Shown here piece by piece: positions 1-9,180 of a DNA stretch of 64,000 bases. Where the stretch lies: assembly GCF_051414135.1 (NCBI RefSeq), contig NZ_JBLKOA010000002.1, positions 62,001 through 126,000 of the forward strand, given 5' to 3'. The first letter of the stretch is position 1. Every line of letters starts with the position of its first letter. The position numbers were made by a program, and so were the translations under genes. The notes below the pieces were generated by a model, which had not been told where the DNA came from, did not search any database, and saw only the letters and a list, made by a program, of their open reading frames with translations. Origin of the DNA: Halovenus halobia. GTDB lineage: Archaea > Halobacteriota > Halobacteria > Halobacteriales > Haloarculaceae.

Positions 1-609
1 CTCGACGACGAGTCCGCGCTGCTGGGTCTCGACACCGAGTTTGGACTCGATTGTCGCCGCAATCTCTTCGGCGACGACAACAGGGTCCTCGACGGTCGGC
101 CAGCGCTCGCGGAGGGTGTCCTCGTTGAGCGCAACCTGAACGAGCATGTCCGCGACGTTCGTCGAAACGTCGCCGAGCTGGAGGATTTTCGTTGCCTCAA
201 TCTTCCAGACCACTTCGTGGGCGCGCTCGCGATTTTCGGCGAACTCGTCTTCGAGGTGAACCGTCATCATCGGCGTGTCCGGTTCTTTCCGGGCGTCGAC
301 GAGTTCGATCAGTCGTGGCAGTCCCTGTGTCACGTCAATCTCGGCGACGCCGGCGTAGTGGAACGTGTTCATCGTCATCTGCGTTCCGGGTTCACCGATG
401 GACTGGGCCGATACTGTGCCGACAGGGTCGAGTGGGTCGACACGGGTGTTGTAGTACTCCGCGACGGTTCCCTGAATGATCTCATCAGCCTGTTCGGTCG
501 TCACGTCACGGTCTTCGAGGGTCTCGTAGACCTCGTTTTTGAGTCGTCGTGGGAGGTCAGCGTCCTCGACGAGCGCTTCGATGTCGTTGGATACGTCGTA
601 ATCTGTCAT
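1..609 (-). CDS. rpoA2: DNA-directed RNA polymerase subunit A'' (partial, runs off left edge)
   Basis: The first 203 codons are present. This is the C-terminal part of the largest RNA polymerase subunit, which archaea encode as a separate A'' protein. The start ATG lies at 607-609, 12 nt after the rpoA1 stop, so it is co-transcribed. Visible conserved text includes GTVSAQSIGEPGTQMTMNTF, the family signature around the trigger loop and bridge helix, followed by a LPRLIELVDARKEP segment. The 3' end lies outside the window, so C-terminal features cannot be judged. Confidence 0.97.
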   Translation of the reverse strand, partial: MTDYDVSNDIEALVEDADLPRRLKNEVYETLEDRDVTTEQADEIIQGTVAEYYNTRVDPLDPVGTVSAQSIGEPGTQMTMNTFHYAGVAEIDVTQGLPRLIELVDARKEPDTPMMTVHLEDEFAENRERAHEVVWKIEATKILQLGDVSTNVADMLVQVALNEDTLRERWPTVEDPVVVAEEIAATIESKLGVETQQRGLVVE

Positions 610-621
610 GATATCACCTGG

Positions 622-3528
622 TCAGTCGTCACTCTGTGCGAGCCACCAGTCGTCGGCGTGTTCGGAGAGGTTCGTCGGCTCGCGAGTCTCTCCGAGGAAT
701 TTCTCTTTCTCGCCCTCCCCAAACTCGCTTTCCAGCACCTGGTCGGCGATGTTTTCGACATCGACCCCAGCGTCTTCCTTGGAGCTGGAGACTTCAACCG
801 GCGAGGTGCCGTCCTCACCGAACTCGAACTGGACGACCGTATCCGAGGTATCTCGGACGGTGCCGTCGTACTGCGTTTCGAGTTCTGAGAGAGCGTTGAT
901 GAGTCGGCGCTGGAGGTAGCCAGATTTCGAGGTTCGGACTGCGGTATCGACCAGTCCTTCCCGGCCACCCATCGCGTGGAAGAAAAACTCCTTGGGATTG
1001 AGTCCCTCACGGTAGGAGTGCTCCACGAAACCGTGGGCGTCTGCCGAGAGGTCGTTCTCCTCGAAGTGGCTCAGGGTTCTGTTCTCGTAGCCACGGTTGA
1101 TCCGCTCGCCACGGACTGCCTGCTGGCCAACACAGCCAGCCATCTGCGTCAGGTTCAGCATCGACCCACGCGCACCGGATTCGGCCATCACGACCGCCGG
1201 GTTGTCGTCGTCGAAGCTGTCTTCGGCGATGTCACCTGCGGAGTCCCGCGCCTGCCCGAGCGTCTGCATGATTTTCATCTCGAGCGTCTCGTCGATTGTT
1301 CGGCCCGGCAGAGATTCGAGTTCGCCCCGCTCGTAGGTGTCGATGAGTTCCTCGACGCGCTCGTTGGCTTCCTCGATTGCCTCGTCCACTTGTGCCTGTG
1401 CGGCCGGCGGAATCGATTCGTCGTCGATACTGATCGAGAACCCGAAGTGCATGATGGTTCGGACAGCCACCGAGGAGACTTCGTTAATGAAGATCCGACC
1501 GCGGGTTCGTGAGTACTGCTTGGCGATGGTGTCGACGACTTCGCCGCCGAAGGCACCCACTGCGTCCTCGTCGATTGTCCCCTCGACGAGTTCGCCGTTC
1601 TCGATGAGAACGTTGTCGCCTGCCGAGGACGTGAACTCGAGGTTGAGGTCGTCAGGCAGCAGTTCGGAGAAGACCGTCCGACCGGTCCAGTACTCCGATC
1701 CATCTTCGACGCCGTCAGGCTCGGGCAGTTCGTCGATTTGGGTTGCCCGGAGCAGGTCGAGTGCCTGCGTCTCGTTGAAGTGTGGATTCTCGTTGGTCAG
1801 CAGGTACGTCGCGGTGACGTGGTCCTGAATTGCGCCGAGGATGTTCTCCCCGAAGCGAGGGCTGAGCATCTGCTCCTGGACGCGCATCAGGACGCGGGCT
1901 TCGGCCCGTGCCTCCTCGTTTTGCAGCGCGTGCATGTTCATCTCGTCGCCGTCGAAGTCTGCGTTGTACGGCGGGCAGACGACGGTGTTGAGACGGAACG
2001 TCTTGTACGGCATCACGACGACTTCGTGGGCCATAATCGACATCCGGTGCAGCGACGGCTGTCGGTTGAAAATCACGATGTCGCCGTCGATGAGATGTCG
2101 TGAGACCTCCCAGCCCGGTTCGACTTTCTCTGCGAGTTCCTCGCAGTTTTTCTCCGTGACTTTGAGTCGGCGGCCGTCCGCACGGCGGACGTAGTTCGCG
2201 CCCGGGTGCGCTTCCGGCCCGTTGCTGACGTAGCGACGGGCTTCGTCGAGATTACGCTCGTTGACGTTCATCGTCTGGGTCATCTCCTTGGCGACCCGGT
2301 CCGGCACACCAACCTCGTTGAGGCTGAGTGTCGGGTCCGGCGAGATGACAGTCCGAGCGGAGAAGTTCACACGTTTCCCGGACAGCGAGCCACGGAAGCG
2401 ACCCTCCTTGCCCTTGAGTCGCTGGGAGAGGGTCTTCAGCGGCCGTCCCGAGCGGTGTCGGGCCGGCGGCGTTCCGGAGATCTCGTTGTCCATGAACGTG
2501 GTGACGTGGTACTGGAGCAGTTCCCAGAGGTCCTCGATAATGAGTTGCGGGGCACCGGCTTCGCGGTTCTCCATGAACCGCTGGTTGATCCGGATAATGT
2601 CGACCAGTTTGTGTGTGAGGTCGTCCTCACTGCGCTGGCCGTTGTCCAGCGTAATCGACGGTCGTGCCGTGACCGGCGGCACCGGAAGCACTGTGAGAAT
2701 CATCCACTCCGGCCGCGAGCGGTCGGAGTTGATTCCCAGCACTTCGATATCTTCGTCGGGAATGGCCTCGAACCAGTCCCGGATGTCGCTGGGCATCAGC
2801 TTGTTCATGTCCTCCTCGGTCAGGTCGACATCGAGCGCAGACTCGATTGCTTTCCGGTCTTCCTCTCGTGGTCGGAAGTCCCCGGAGAGAATCTCCTGAA
2901 TCCGGCCGGCGTCGATTCCCGTCTCCTCAGCCAGTTCCGTCGGCGTGACTCGCTCCGAGTCTTCGCCGGGTTCCATCGCTTCGGCGATCATATCGGAGTA
3001 CTCCGAGGACAGCACCTGCTGCACCTCGTAGTAAGTCGTCGGCTTCTCGTGTTGGATATCGTACTGTGGTTCGCCACAGTGTGGACAGCGGTCTTTCTTC
3101 CGTGCCTGCCGAATTGCGGACTTCGTCACGTCGTTGAGGTCCTGCCCCAGTGCGCGAGTTCGGTCGAGATTGTCGGTGAACTCTCGCTTTTCGTCTTCGG
3201 TGAGACAGAGTTTCGCACACTCTCGACACGTGCCGCGAAGCAGTCGCCGAATGAGTTTGGCGAAGCCAACGTGGATGACCGGTGCAGCGAGTTCGATGTG
3301 GCCGAAGTGGCCGTTACACGAACCCGAGTGTTTGCCGCAGGTCTTGCATTCCAGCCCGGGGTCGATCACGCCCAGCCGCGGGTCCATCAGCCCCATGTCG
3401 ATGGGGAAGCCGTCGTCGTCGTAGGTGTCGGCTGTGATGATCTTCGTGGCACTCATCTCGCGGTACTCCTCGGGGTCCATCAGCCCGAAGCTGAGTTGCC
3501 CAATCTCCTGTGGTGCTTGCTGACTCAT
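622..3528 (-). CDS. rpoA1: DNA-directed RNA polymerase subunit A'
   Basis: The protein is 968 aa and forms the N-terminal two thirds of the largest RNA polymerase subunit, carrying the active-site metal. The N-terminal zinc-binding cysteines CKTCGKHSG-SCNGHFGH are at about residues 61-76, a second CxxC pair (CPHCGEP) at about 148-154, and the catalytic NADFDGDEMN at 522-531. The start directly abuts the rpoB1 stop. An extra segment at about residues 172-243 is absent from the family core I know. It looks helical and contains a helix-turn-helix-like stretch near 195-216 (see findings). The C-terminus ends at the usual split point before A''. Confidence 0.97.
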   Translation of the reverse strand: MSQQAPQEIGQLSFGLMDPEEYREMSATKIITADTYDDDGFPIDMGLMDPRLGVIDPGLECKTCGKHSGSCNGHFGHIELAAPVIHVGFAKLIRRLLRGTCRECAKLCLTEDEKREFTDNLDRTRALGQDLNDVTKSAIRQARKKDRCPHCGEPQYDIQHEKPTTYYEVQQVLSSEYSDMIAEAMEPGEDSERVTPTELAEETGIDAGRIQEILSGDFRPREEDRKAIESALDVDLTEEDMNKLMPSDIRDWFEAIPDEDIEVLGINSDRSRPEWMILTVLPVPPVTARPSITLDNGQRSEDDLTHKLVDIIRINQRFMENREAGAPQLIIEDLWELLQYHVTTFMDNEISGTPPARHRSGRPLKTLSQRLKGKEGRFRGSLSGKRVNFSARTVISPDPTLSLNEVGVPDRVAKEMTQTMNVNERNLDEARRYVSNGPEAHPGANYVRRADGRRLKVTEKNCEELAEKVEPGWEVSRHLIDGDIVIFNRQPSLHRMSIMAHEVVVMPYKTFRLNTVVCPPYNADFDGDEMNMHALQNEEARAEARVLMRVQEQMLSPRFGENILGAIQDHVTATYLLTNENPHFNETQALDLLRATQIDELPEPDGVEDGSEYWTGRTVFSELLPDDLNLEFTSSAGDNVLIENGELVEGTIDEDAVGAFGGEVVDTIAKQYSRTRGRIFINEVSSVAVRTIMHFGFSISIDDESIPPAAQAQVDEAIEEANERVEELIDTYERGELESLPGRTIDETLEMKIMQTLGQARDSAGDIAEDSFDDDNPAVVMAESGARGSMLNLTQMAGCVGQQAVRGERINRGYENRTLSHFEENDLSADAHGFVEHSYREGLNPKEFFFHAMGGREGLVDTAVRTSKSGYLQRRLINALSELETQYDGTVRDTSDTVVQFEFGEDGTSPVEVSSSKEDAGVDVENIADQVLESEFGEGEKEKFLGETREPTNLSEHADDWWLAQSDD

Positions 3529-5358
3529 TTATACTGCCTCCTCCAGATCGATCCGCGGTGCGATTCCGAGTGCTTTCATCTCGTCCAAGAGAAGTTTGAA
3601 CGCGTAGGACATCTCCACCTCGTGGACGTTGGTTTCTTCGTCACAGTTCGGACAGTAGACACGGCGCTGCTCGACATTTTCGACGGCAGACATGCCACAC
3701 TCGCCACAGACGTTGATCCACTCGCGGTCGGACTCGTCGAGGAGTCGTTCCTTGAGTGTCATCGCCGCGCCGTGGCCAATGAACACGTCCCGTTCCATCT
3801 CTCCGATACGCAGGCCACCCTCGCGGGCACGACCCTCCGTCGGCTGGCGGGTCAGCACCTGCACCGGTCCGCGCGAGCGGGCGTGAATCTTGTTCGAGAC
3901 CATGTGGTACAGCTTCTGGTAGAAAATCGTGCCGACGAAAATCTCGGCGTCGATTTTCTCGCCAGTGATACCGGAGTACATGGTCTCCTTGCCGCTGGAC
4001 TTGAAGCCGTGTTCTTCCAGCGACCCGCGTAGTTCGTCCTCGTCCTCGCCGGTGAAGGCGGTCCCGTCAACACGCCGGCCTTCGAGTGAACCGACCTTGC
4101 CACCGATCATCTCCAGAATGTGGCCGACGGTCATCCGTGACGGCAGGGCGTGTGGGTTCAGGATGAGGTCCGGCACGACACCCTGCTCGGTAAAGGGCAT
4201 ATCCTCCTGCGGGGCGATGTGGCCAACGACACCTTTCTGTCCGTGTCGACTGGCGAACTTGTCGCCCAGTTCCGGGATTCGCTCGTCACGAACGGAGACC
4301 TTCGAGAGCTTCGAGCCGTCCTCGTTCTCCATCAGCGTCACCGTGTCGACGACACCGGATTCGCCCGAGCGCATCGTTACGCTCGTCTCTCGGCGCTTCT
4401 GCGGAGAGAGTCCGCCCATGTCGTCTGGCTCTTCGAGGAATCGCGGCGGTGAGGTCTTCCCGAGCAGGACGGCGTTCTCGCCGACCTCAGTCTCGGGGTT
4501 GACGAGGCCGTCCTCGTCGAGGTGTGTGTATGCTTCCTCGCCTCGTGCACCGCGAACTTCCTCGTCAGGAATCTCGAAGCGGTCTTCCTGCCCACCAGGG
4601 TAGCGTCGTTCTTCGCCCTCGTAGGTTCGGAAGAAGTGTGACCGGGCGAGCGCGCGCTCGACCGAGCCCTGGTTCATGACGAGTGCGTCCTCGATGTTGA
4701 ACCCCTCGTAGGACATTACAGCGACGACGAAATTCTGTGCCGCCGGCCGGTCGTCGTACCCAATCTGCTCGGTCGTCTGGGTTTTGACCATCGACAGCTG
4801 TGGGTAGTGCAGGAGGTGCTGGCGCGTGTCCGGGCGAATTCGGTAGTTCGCCGACGGTAGCCCCAGCGACTGTTTGATCATCCCTGACCCCATCGTAATC
4901 CGCGGGCTGGCGTTGTGTTCGGGGTACGGAATCATCCCCGCACCGATACCGAACATCAGCTGTGGGTCGATTTCGAGGTGCGTGTGGTTCTCGGTCAGGT
5001 CCTCCTCGTCGACGCCAACGAGGATGTCTCCTTCCTCCTCGGCGTCGATGAAGTCGACCAGTCCGCGGTCGACAAGGTCCTGAAATTCAATATCGCCGGC
5101 TTCGAGTGCCTCGATTTCCTCGTCGTCGATCAGCGGTTCGCCGTTTTCGACGACCAGTAGTGGGCGTCGTGCGCGACCCGCGTCCGCGTTGACGATGATT
5201 TCGTCGGTGTTCTCGTCCACCGAGACGTTGACCATCTGGCTGATGTCGCCGCGGCGACGAGCCTGGCGGATCTGCTCTGCAAGTTTCTCTGGCTGGGGAT
5301 GTGTCCCCACCAGTGACCCGTTGACGTAGACTTTCGCTTCTCGTTGTTGCTGGCTCAT
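3529..5358 (-). CDS. rpoB1: DNA-directed RNA polymerase subunit B'
   Basis: The protein is 609 aa and is the C-terminal half of the second-largest subunit, which is split in haloarchaea. Conserved text includes the region around FNIEDALVMNQGSVERG-type residues (about 210-225), the KVSVRDERIPELGDKFASRHGQKG block, and PDLILNPHALPSRMTVGH. Near the C-terminus is a zinc ribbon (CGECGMS and CPNCDEE). The gene starts 1 nt after rpoB2 ends and abuts rpoA1, consistent with translational coupling in one operon. Confidence 0.97.
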   Translation of the reverse strand: MSQQQREAKVYVNGSLVGTHPQPEKLAEQIRQARRRGDISQMVNVSVDENTDEIIVNADAGRARRPLLVVENGEPLIDDEEIEALEAGDIEFQDLVDRGLVDFIDAEEEGDILVGVDEEDLTENHTHLEIDPQLMFGIGAGMIPYPEHNASPRITMGSGMIKQSLGLPSANYRIRPDTRQHLLHYPQLSMVKTQTTEQIGYDDRPAAQNFVVAVMSYEGFNIEDALVMNQGSVERALARSHFFRTYEGEERRYPGGQEDRFEIPDEEVRGARGEEAYTHLDEDGLVNPETEVGENAVLLGKTSPPRFLEEPDDMGGLSPQKRRETSVTMRSGESGVVDTVTLMENEDGSKLSKVSVRDERIPELGDKFASRHGQKGVVGHIAPQEDMPFTEQGVVPDLILNPHALPSRMTVGHILEMIGGKVGSLEGRRVDGTAFTGEDEDELRGSLEEHGFKSSGKETMYSGITGEKIDAEIFVGTIFYQKLYHMVSNKIHARSRGPVQVLTRQPTEGRAREGGLRIGEMERDVFIGHGAAMTLKERLLDESDREWINVCGECGMSAVENVEQRRVYCPNCDEETNVHEVEMSYAFKLLLDEMKALGIAPRIDLEEAV

Positions 5359-5359
5359 A

Positions 5360-6922
5360 TTAGTCGTCTGCGGGCTGTTCGACGCTCTCGATGCCTGGGA
5401 TGCCCTCGACTCCCATCTGTGCGAGTTCCTGTTTCAGCTCCTGTTCGTCTTCGACGTTCTGGGACAGCTCCATCGCTTGTGCGAAGTTTTTGACCAGTCC
5501 ACAGTTCGGTCCCTCGGGCGTCTCCGACGGACAGATCCGACCCCACTGGGTCGCGTGCAGGTCTCGTGCCTCGAAGTGTGGCTGTGAGCGACTGAGCGGC
5601 GAGCGAAGCCGGCGCAGGTGGCTCAGCACACCCATGTAGTCGGTCCGGTCGACCAGCTGGCTCACGCCAGAGCGGCCACCGACCCAGTTCCCCGTCGCAA
5701 TCGGGTGTTCGAGGCGCTCGGTCAGCACATCCGACCGAACGACCGTCGACACAGACAGCTGACGGTTTCGCATGTTCGCTCGTTCGAGCTGGTATTTCAC
5801 GTCCCGTGCGAGTTTATTCAGCGCCGTCCGGAACAGGTCTCGCATCAGGTCGCCCGAGACTTTCAGACGCTTGTTGGCGTAGTGGTCCTTGTCGTCCGGG
5901 TCTCGGCGGTCGAGTGCAAGCTCGAAACACGCCTCGGCCATCCGGCAGAGATAGTACGCTTTGTTGATCCGGACATCTTCCTCCTCGACGCCCTCCTCGT
6001 GGAGGTGTGGGAGCAGATACCGGTCGATGACGTAGTTGGCACGTTTGAGCTGGTAGTTTTTGCCCTGACCGGAGGCGACGCGTTTCCCGAGGGATTCGAT
6101 GGCTTCCTCGGTCGTCTGCACGTCGGCAGCCTCCAAGTTCTCCAGCATGAACTTCACAATCTCGGGGTCGTCGCTGACGCGGTGGACAATCTCCTCGTCA
6201 GATTCGAGTCCGAGCGCACGCACGAGCGTGACGAAGTTGACGCTGCCCGACACGGACGGGAACGAGACTTCCAGTAGCCCGTCTCGCGTTCGCTCACAGA
6301 GCACCAGCGCGCGGTAGCCCCGACGCTGGCTGAAGGTTTTCGCGACTTCGATGGTGTCGCCATATTTCGTGTCTGTCTCGGCAAGAATCTTGTTCGGCGC
6401 CAGATCCTCGCTGGTCATCAGCACTCGCTCGGAGCCGTTGACGATGAAGTACCCCCCGGGGTCGGCAGGGTCTTCGCCGATGTCGATCAGTTCCTCGCGG
6501 GTGAAATCGGCGATGTTACACTTGTCGGAGCCGACCATGATTGGCATCCGGCCAATCTTGGTTTCGGTCTGGTCGACGACGACTTCTTCTTCCTCTTCGC
6601 CGCCTTTGATGACGGCCATCTCCATGAACACCGGCGCGGAGTAGGTGATGTTCCGGAGTCGGGCCTCCTGTGGGTACAGCAGTTCCTCACTGCCGTCTGC
6701 TTCTCGGACGCGGGGCGTGACGATCCGAACGTCGCCGAGTTCGACGTAGACCGGTTCCTCGCCCTCTTTGTCCCCGATGTCGGTTTCGATGGTCGCCTTC
6801 TCGTCGACGACCTCCTGCATTCCCCGGTCGAGAAAAGCGTTAAACGACCGGAAGTGGTGTTCTGCGAGCCGTTCGCGTGAAAAATACTCCCGTGATATGT
6901 TGCGTTTGTCTTCGATATTCAT
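5360..6922 (-). CDS. rpoB2: DNA-directed RNA polymerase subunit B''
   Basis: The protein is 520 aa and is the N-terminal half of the second-largest polymerase subunit. It includes the lobe and protrusion (ERVLMTSEDLAPNKI) and the end segment CPSETPEGPNCGLVKNFA, the conserved motif just before the B''/B' split. The start ATG overlaps the rpoH stop by 1 nt (TAATG arrangement). The order H-B''-B'-A'-A'' is the standard archaeal operon. Confidence 0.97.
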   Translation of the reverse strand: MNIEDKRNISREYFSRERLAEHHFRSFNAFLDRGMQEVVDEKATIETDIGDKEGEEPVYVELGDVRIVTPRVREADGSEELLYPQEARLRNITYSAPVFMEMAVIKGGEEEEEVVVDQTETKIGRMPIMVGSDKCNIADFTREELIDIGEDPADPGGYFIVNGSERVLMTSEDLAPNKILAETDTKYGDTIEVAKTFSQRRGYRALVLCERTRDGLLEVSFPSVSGSVNFVTLVRALGLESDEEIVHRVSDDPEIVKFMLENLEAADVQTTEEAIESLGKRVASGQGKNYQLKRANYVIDRYLLPHLHEEGVEEEDVRINKAYYLCRMAEACFELALDRRDPDDKDHYANKRLKVSGDLMRDLFRTALNKLARDVKYQLERANMRNRQLSVSTVVRSDVLTERLEHPIATGNWVGGRSGVSQLVDRTDYMGVLSHLRRLRSPLSRSQPHFEARDLHATQWGRICPSETPEGPNCGLVKNFAQAMELSQNVEDEQELKQELAQMGVEGIPGIESVEQPADD

Positions 6923-7149
6923 TATTCCACCACCAGTCTGTAGACCACAGCCTCGTCTGTGGTCCGTGAGTCCCGTACGATCTTCACGACGTCGCCGACC
7001 TCTGCCTCCTTGGTCAGGGCCGGGTCCGTGCGCTTGATCTTCGGCAGGTCTGTTTTCTGAATGTTATACTCCTCTAGAACCTCCTCGAGTTCGCCCTCTT
7101 CGAGGAGGTTGTGGTCCGGTACGAGTGTGTGATTGCTTACATCTACCAT
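6922..7149 (-). CDS. rpoH: DNA-directed RNA polymerase subunit H
   Basis: The protein is 75 aa, normal for archaeal RpoH, the equivalent of the C-terminal domain of eukaryotic Rpb5. Characteristic text: HTLVPDHNLLEEGELEEVL, LPKIKRTDPALTK and GDVVKIVRDSRT. It is the first gene of the RNA polymerase operon; rpoB2 starts on its stop codon. Confidence 0.96.
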   Translation of the reverse strand: MVDVSNHTLVPDHNLLEEGELEEVLEEYNIQKTDLPKIKRTDPALTKEAEVGDVVKIVRDSRTTDEAVVYRLVVE

Positions 7150-7210
7150 GAGTGGGGCTTATCGGCTAAGAAGCTCTTCGAGATACTACAGTCAATTATA
7201 TCCGGAAGCT
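7150..7210 (-). promoter_or_regulatory. Probable promoter region of the RNA polymerase operon
   Basis: Two A/T-rich candidates are seen on the minus strand upstream of rpoH. GGATATAATTG at about 7194-7204 would give a short leader. CCGATAAGCC at about 7156-7165 is close to the start and would suit a leaderless transcript only marginally. I cannot decide which is used. Confidence 0.35.
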
Positions 7211-7348
7211 ACATAATAGTTGCTAATCCCGCTGGCACGAGCTACCGGACCCCATCGCACAGAGTGGGACTGCGCTATGTGTACAGTTCACAGTACAGCA
7301 GGCGCGTATATAAACCTCCGGGCCGCGTCCCGTCGCCGTTTGGAAAGT

Positions 7349-7360
7349 CTTAATACTATA
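7349..7360 (+). promoter_or_regulatory. TATA-like element of tRNA-Asp
   Basis: An A/T-rich box (CTTAATACTATA) lies about 30 nt before the mature 5' end of tRNA-Asp in GC-rich surroundings, the expected place for a TBP site. Confidence 0.5.
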
Positions 7361-7386
7361 ACCGGGATACGAAGATATGCGAGCAA

Positions 7387-7459
7387 GCCCGGGTGGTGTA
7401 GTGGCCCATCATACAACCCTGTCACGGTTGTGACGCGGGTTCAAATCCCGCCTCGGGCG
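7387..7459 (+). tRNA. tRNA-Asp(GTC)
   Basis: This is a 73-nt cloverleaf with no intron. The acceptor GCCCGGG pairs with CTCGGGC with one G-U. The anticodon arm CAACC-CTGTCAC-GGTTG carries anticodon GTC. The T arm is GCGGG-TTCAAAT-CCCGC and the discriminator is G. CCA is not encoded. Partial copies of its 3' end follow immediately downstream. Confidence 0.95.
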
Positions 7460-7748
7460 CTTCTTGAAATTCAACTCAGTGAGCGACCGCTTTGCGTGTC
7501 GCGAACGACGACTGAATTTTGTGTGCGACGAACGAGGGATTTGAACACAAGGAGTCGCACGCCCGCGCAACGGAGTGAGCAGGAACGTCTCCGTACGGGT
7601 TCAAATCCCGCCTCGGGCGCTTTCTCTCAACACAACGCGAACGACCAGCTTGCTGTGTCGTGAGCAACTGTGTTTAGGAAACGCTGACAGAAGAGATTTG
7701 AACCACACGACGAGTGAGCGAAAGCGAGCGAAGTCGTCCGGGTTCAAA

Positions 7749-7805
7749 TCCCGCGGGACGGAGTCCCGCGAAGTTCGCAGACGCGGGGCGTCTGCTCACT
7801 CCCGC
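7749..7805. repeat. 57-bp double-hairpin repeat, copy A
   Basis: It is identical to 7985-8041 except for one base. It contains two perfect hairpins: a 7-bp stem with a GGA loop (7753-7769) and an 8-bp stem with a GGG loop (7777-7795). The core 7755-7800 is bracketed by the direct repeat CCCGC and interrupts a copy of the tRNA-Asp 3' end, which resembles a small insertion with a 5-bp duplication. Confidence 0.85.
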
Positions 7806-7984
7806 CTCGGGCGTTCCTTTGATTTTCAGACTTTTAGTGAGGCGTCTCGTCGCCGAGCGACAGAACTGGAAATCTACGAACGACACGGCGGGATTTGAAG
7901 CAGGGAGTGAAGCGGAGCAGAACGACCAAGGTTCAAATTCCGACCGACTTGGTCGGTCGGCGTGCGCGGTCCAGGACCGCCCAC

Positions 7985-8041
7985 TCCCGCGGGACGGAGT
8001 CCCACGAAGTTCGCAGACGCGGGGCGTCTGCTCACTCCCGC
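7985..8041. repeat. 57-bp double-hairpin repeat, copy B
   Basis: This is the second copy of the repeat at 7749-7805, differing by a single G to A change within the first hairpin's arm. It is also bracketed by CCCGC on both sides. It lies 236 bp downstream of copy A in the same orientation. Confidence 0.85.
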
Positions 8042-8211
8042 TTCAGGTGGACTGTGACGCTGATCAGCTCCGAGACTACTGTGTAGCGTGTGCTCGTCAC
8101 GGGATTACTCATCTCTGCCAGTGCAGCGAGAAGGTGAAGACAGCCGGACTTCGGTGACTGCCAGCCAGCCGTCAATATTACCCTCGAACAGCCCCAGAGA
8201 TATCGAACAGG

Positions 8212-9174
8212 ATGGCTAGCGCGACGACATCGCCGCTGTTCGGAGTCCTCACTGACCGACTTCGTGACCCGCGGGTACTCGCGGGGCAGGCACTCGTCTT
8301 CGGGGTGGCCGTCACGCTCAGACAGGGCAGGTGGGTCGACCCCGAGAATCCGGTGTTGGCAGTGGCCGTCATACCCGTGTTCGTGTTCCTGTCGCTCGTG
8401 TTGCTCGTCGACGTCCTGCAGCGAGTGGCTCTCAGAGTCGAGGAACAGACACACGAGGAGACCGACCGGCGGCCCGAGTGGCGAGTGATTACAGACCGGA
8501 CGCTGGTGCTGGCAAACACTGCACTCGTCGTGCCGCTGCTCGTCTGGAACCAGCCAATCGTCGGGACGCTCGGTTACACGGCCGAAGCGCTCAGTGCACT
8601 TCTGCCGGTAGCGGCAGTTTCGAGCGACCACACCGTCGTCAGCACGGTTCTCGTCGGCGGACTCGTCGTCGGTGCCGCGGTGATGGCCCGGGGCGCACTC
8701 GCGTGGATACAGGTGCAGTTCGGACCCGACCTCTCGACCGACCGACTCGAAATGTATCTCGCGCTGCGGGCCTCGCTCCCGTCCGAGGCGTCACAGAGTA
8801 TCGCGCCACTGCAGGACGGCGGCCAGGGTCGGATTGGAACCGCGGCGCTCGCGAGCGCGTGCGTGAAGTACAGACTGACACGAATCGTCCCCGAAGACCT
8901 TCCGGCACCGTTCGACATCGAACGGCTGGCGAACGAGATTGCTCCCGTCACCGCCTCGACGCCGGCGAAGTTCGTCTTCCTGACAACACTGAACACCCGG
9001 TTTCTGGTCGTGTTGTTCGGCAGTCTGGCGTTCATCTACAGCGGGGCCTTCGGCCTCTATCTCCCGTCGATTCACCCGTACACGCTCTGGGTCGGGACTG
9101 GACTCGGTGTTGCGTCTCAGGCCGTCTACAACCATCCCTTCGTCTCGCCGAGCAGAGACGTACTGCGGCTGTGA
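8212..9174 (+). CDS. Haloarchaeal membrane protein of unknown function
   Basis: The protein is 320 aa and I do not recognise a family. Hydrophobic segments lie at about residues 27-40, 48-68, 97-115, 143-163 and a C-terminal pair near 262-300. The central cytosolic-looking part (about 165-255) is polar and contains a conserved-looking LYLALRASLP-like stretch. The ATG at 8212 is the first start after the repeat region. It is convergent with the membrane-protein gene and its paralogue remnant on the other strand. No function can be assigned. Confidence 0.7.
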   Translation: MASATTSPLFGVLTDRLRDPRVLAGQALVFGVAVTLRQGRWVDPENPVLAVAVIPVFVFLSLVLLVDVLQRVALRVEEQTHEETDRRPEWRVITDRTLVLANTALVVPLLVWNQPIVGTLGYTAEALSALLPVAAVSSDHTVVSTVLVGGLVVGAAVMARGALAWIQVQFGPDLSTDRLEMYLALRASLPSEASQSIAPLQDGGQGRIGTAALASACVKYRLTRIVPEDLPAPFDIERLANEIAPVTASTPAKFVFLTTLNTRFLVVLFGSLAFIYSGAFGLYLPSIHPYTLWVGTGLGVASQAVYNHPFVSPSRDVLRL

Positions 9175-9180
9175 GGGAAG

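Larger units (their letters stand above)
7460..8045. repeat. Tandem tRNA-Asp 3'-end copies with palindromes
   Basis: No credible gene is present. Three units are seen. Unit 1 ends in a 25-nt exact copy of the tRNA-Asp T-arm and acceptor end (7596-7620 matches 7436-7460). Unit 2 carries the T-arm at 7739-7754 and the acceptor end at 7801-7813, split by a palindromic insert. Unit 3 has a diverged T-arm at 7930-7941. Each unit also contains an inverted T-arm (7536-7546, 7694-7704, 7890-7900) facing the direct one. Perfect palindromes lie at 7940-7960 (9-bp stem) and 7966-7980 (7-bp stem). From 8046 to the next gene at 8212 I see nothing distinctive. Confidence 0.85.

Noticed and set aside
2206..4032. 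A 608-aa open frame on the plus strand
   Set aside because: It is antisense to rpoA1 and rpoB1; the frame is open because of GC-rich third-position bias and has no recognisable domain.
7596..7620. A second functional tRNA-Asp
   Set aside because: Only the T-arm and acceptor 3' side are copied; there is no D-arm, anticodon arm or 5' acceptor strand.
7460..8045. CRISPR array
   Set aside because: The repeats are tRNA ends and palindromes of unequal length and irregular spacing, with no uniform spacers and no cas genes.
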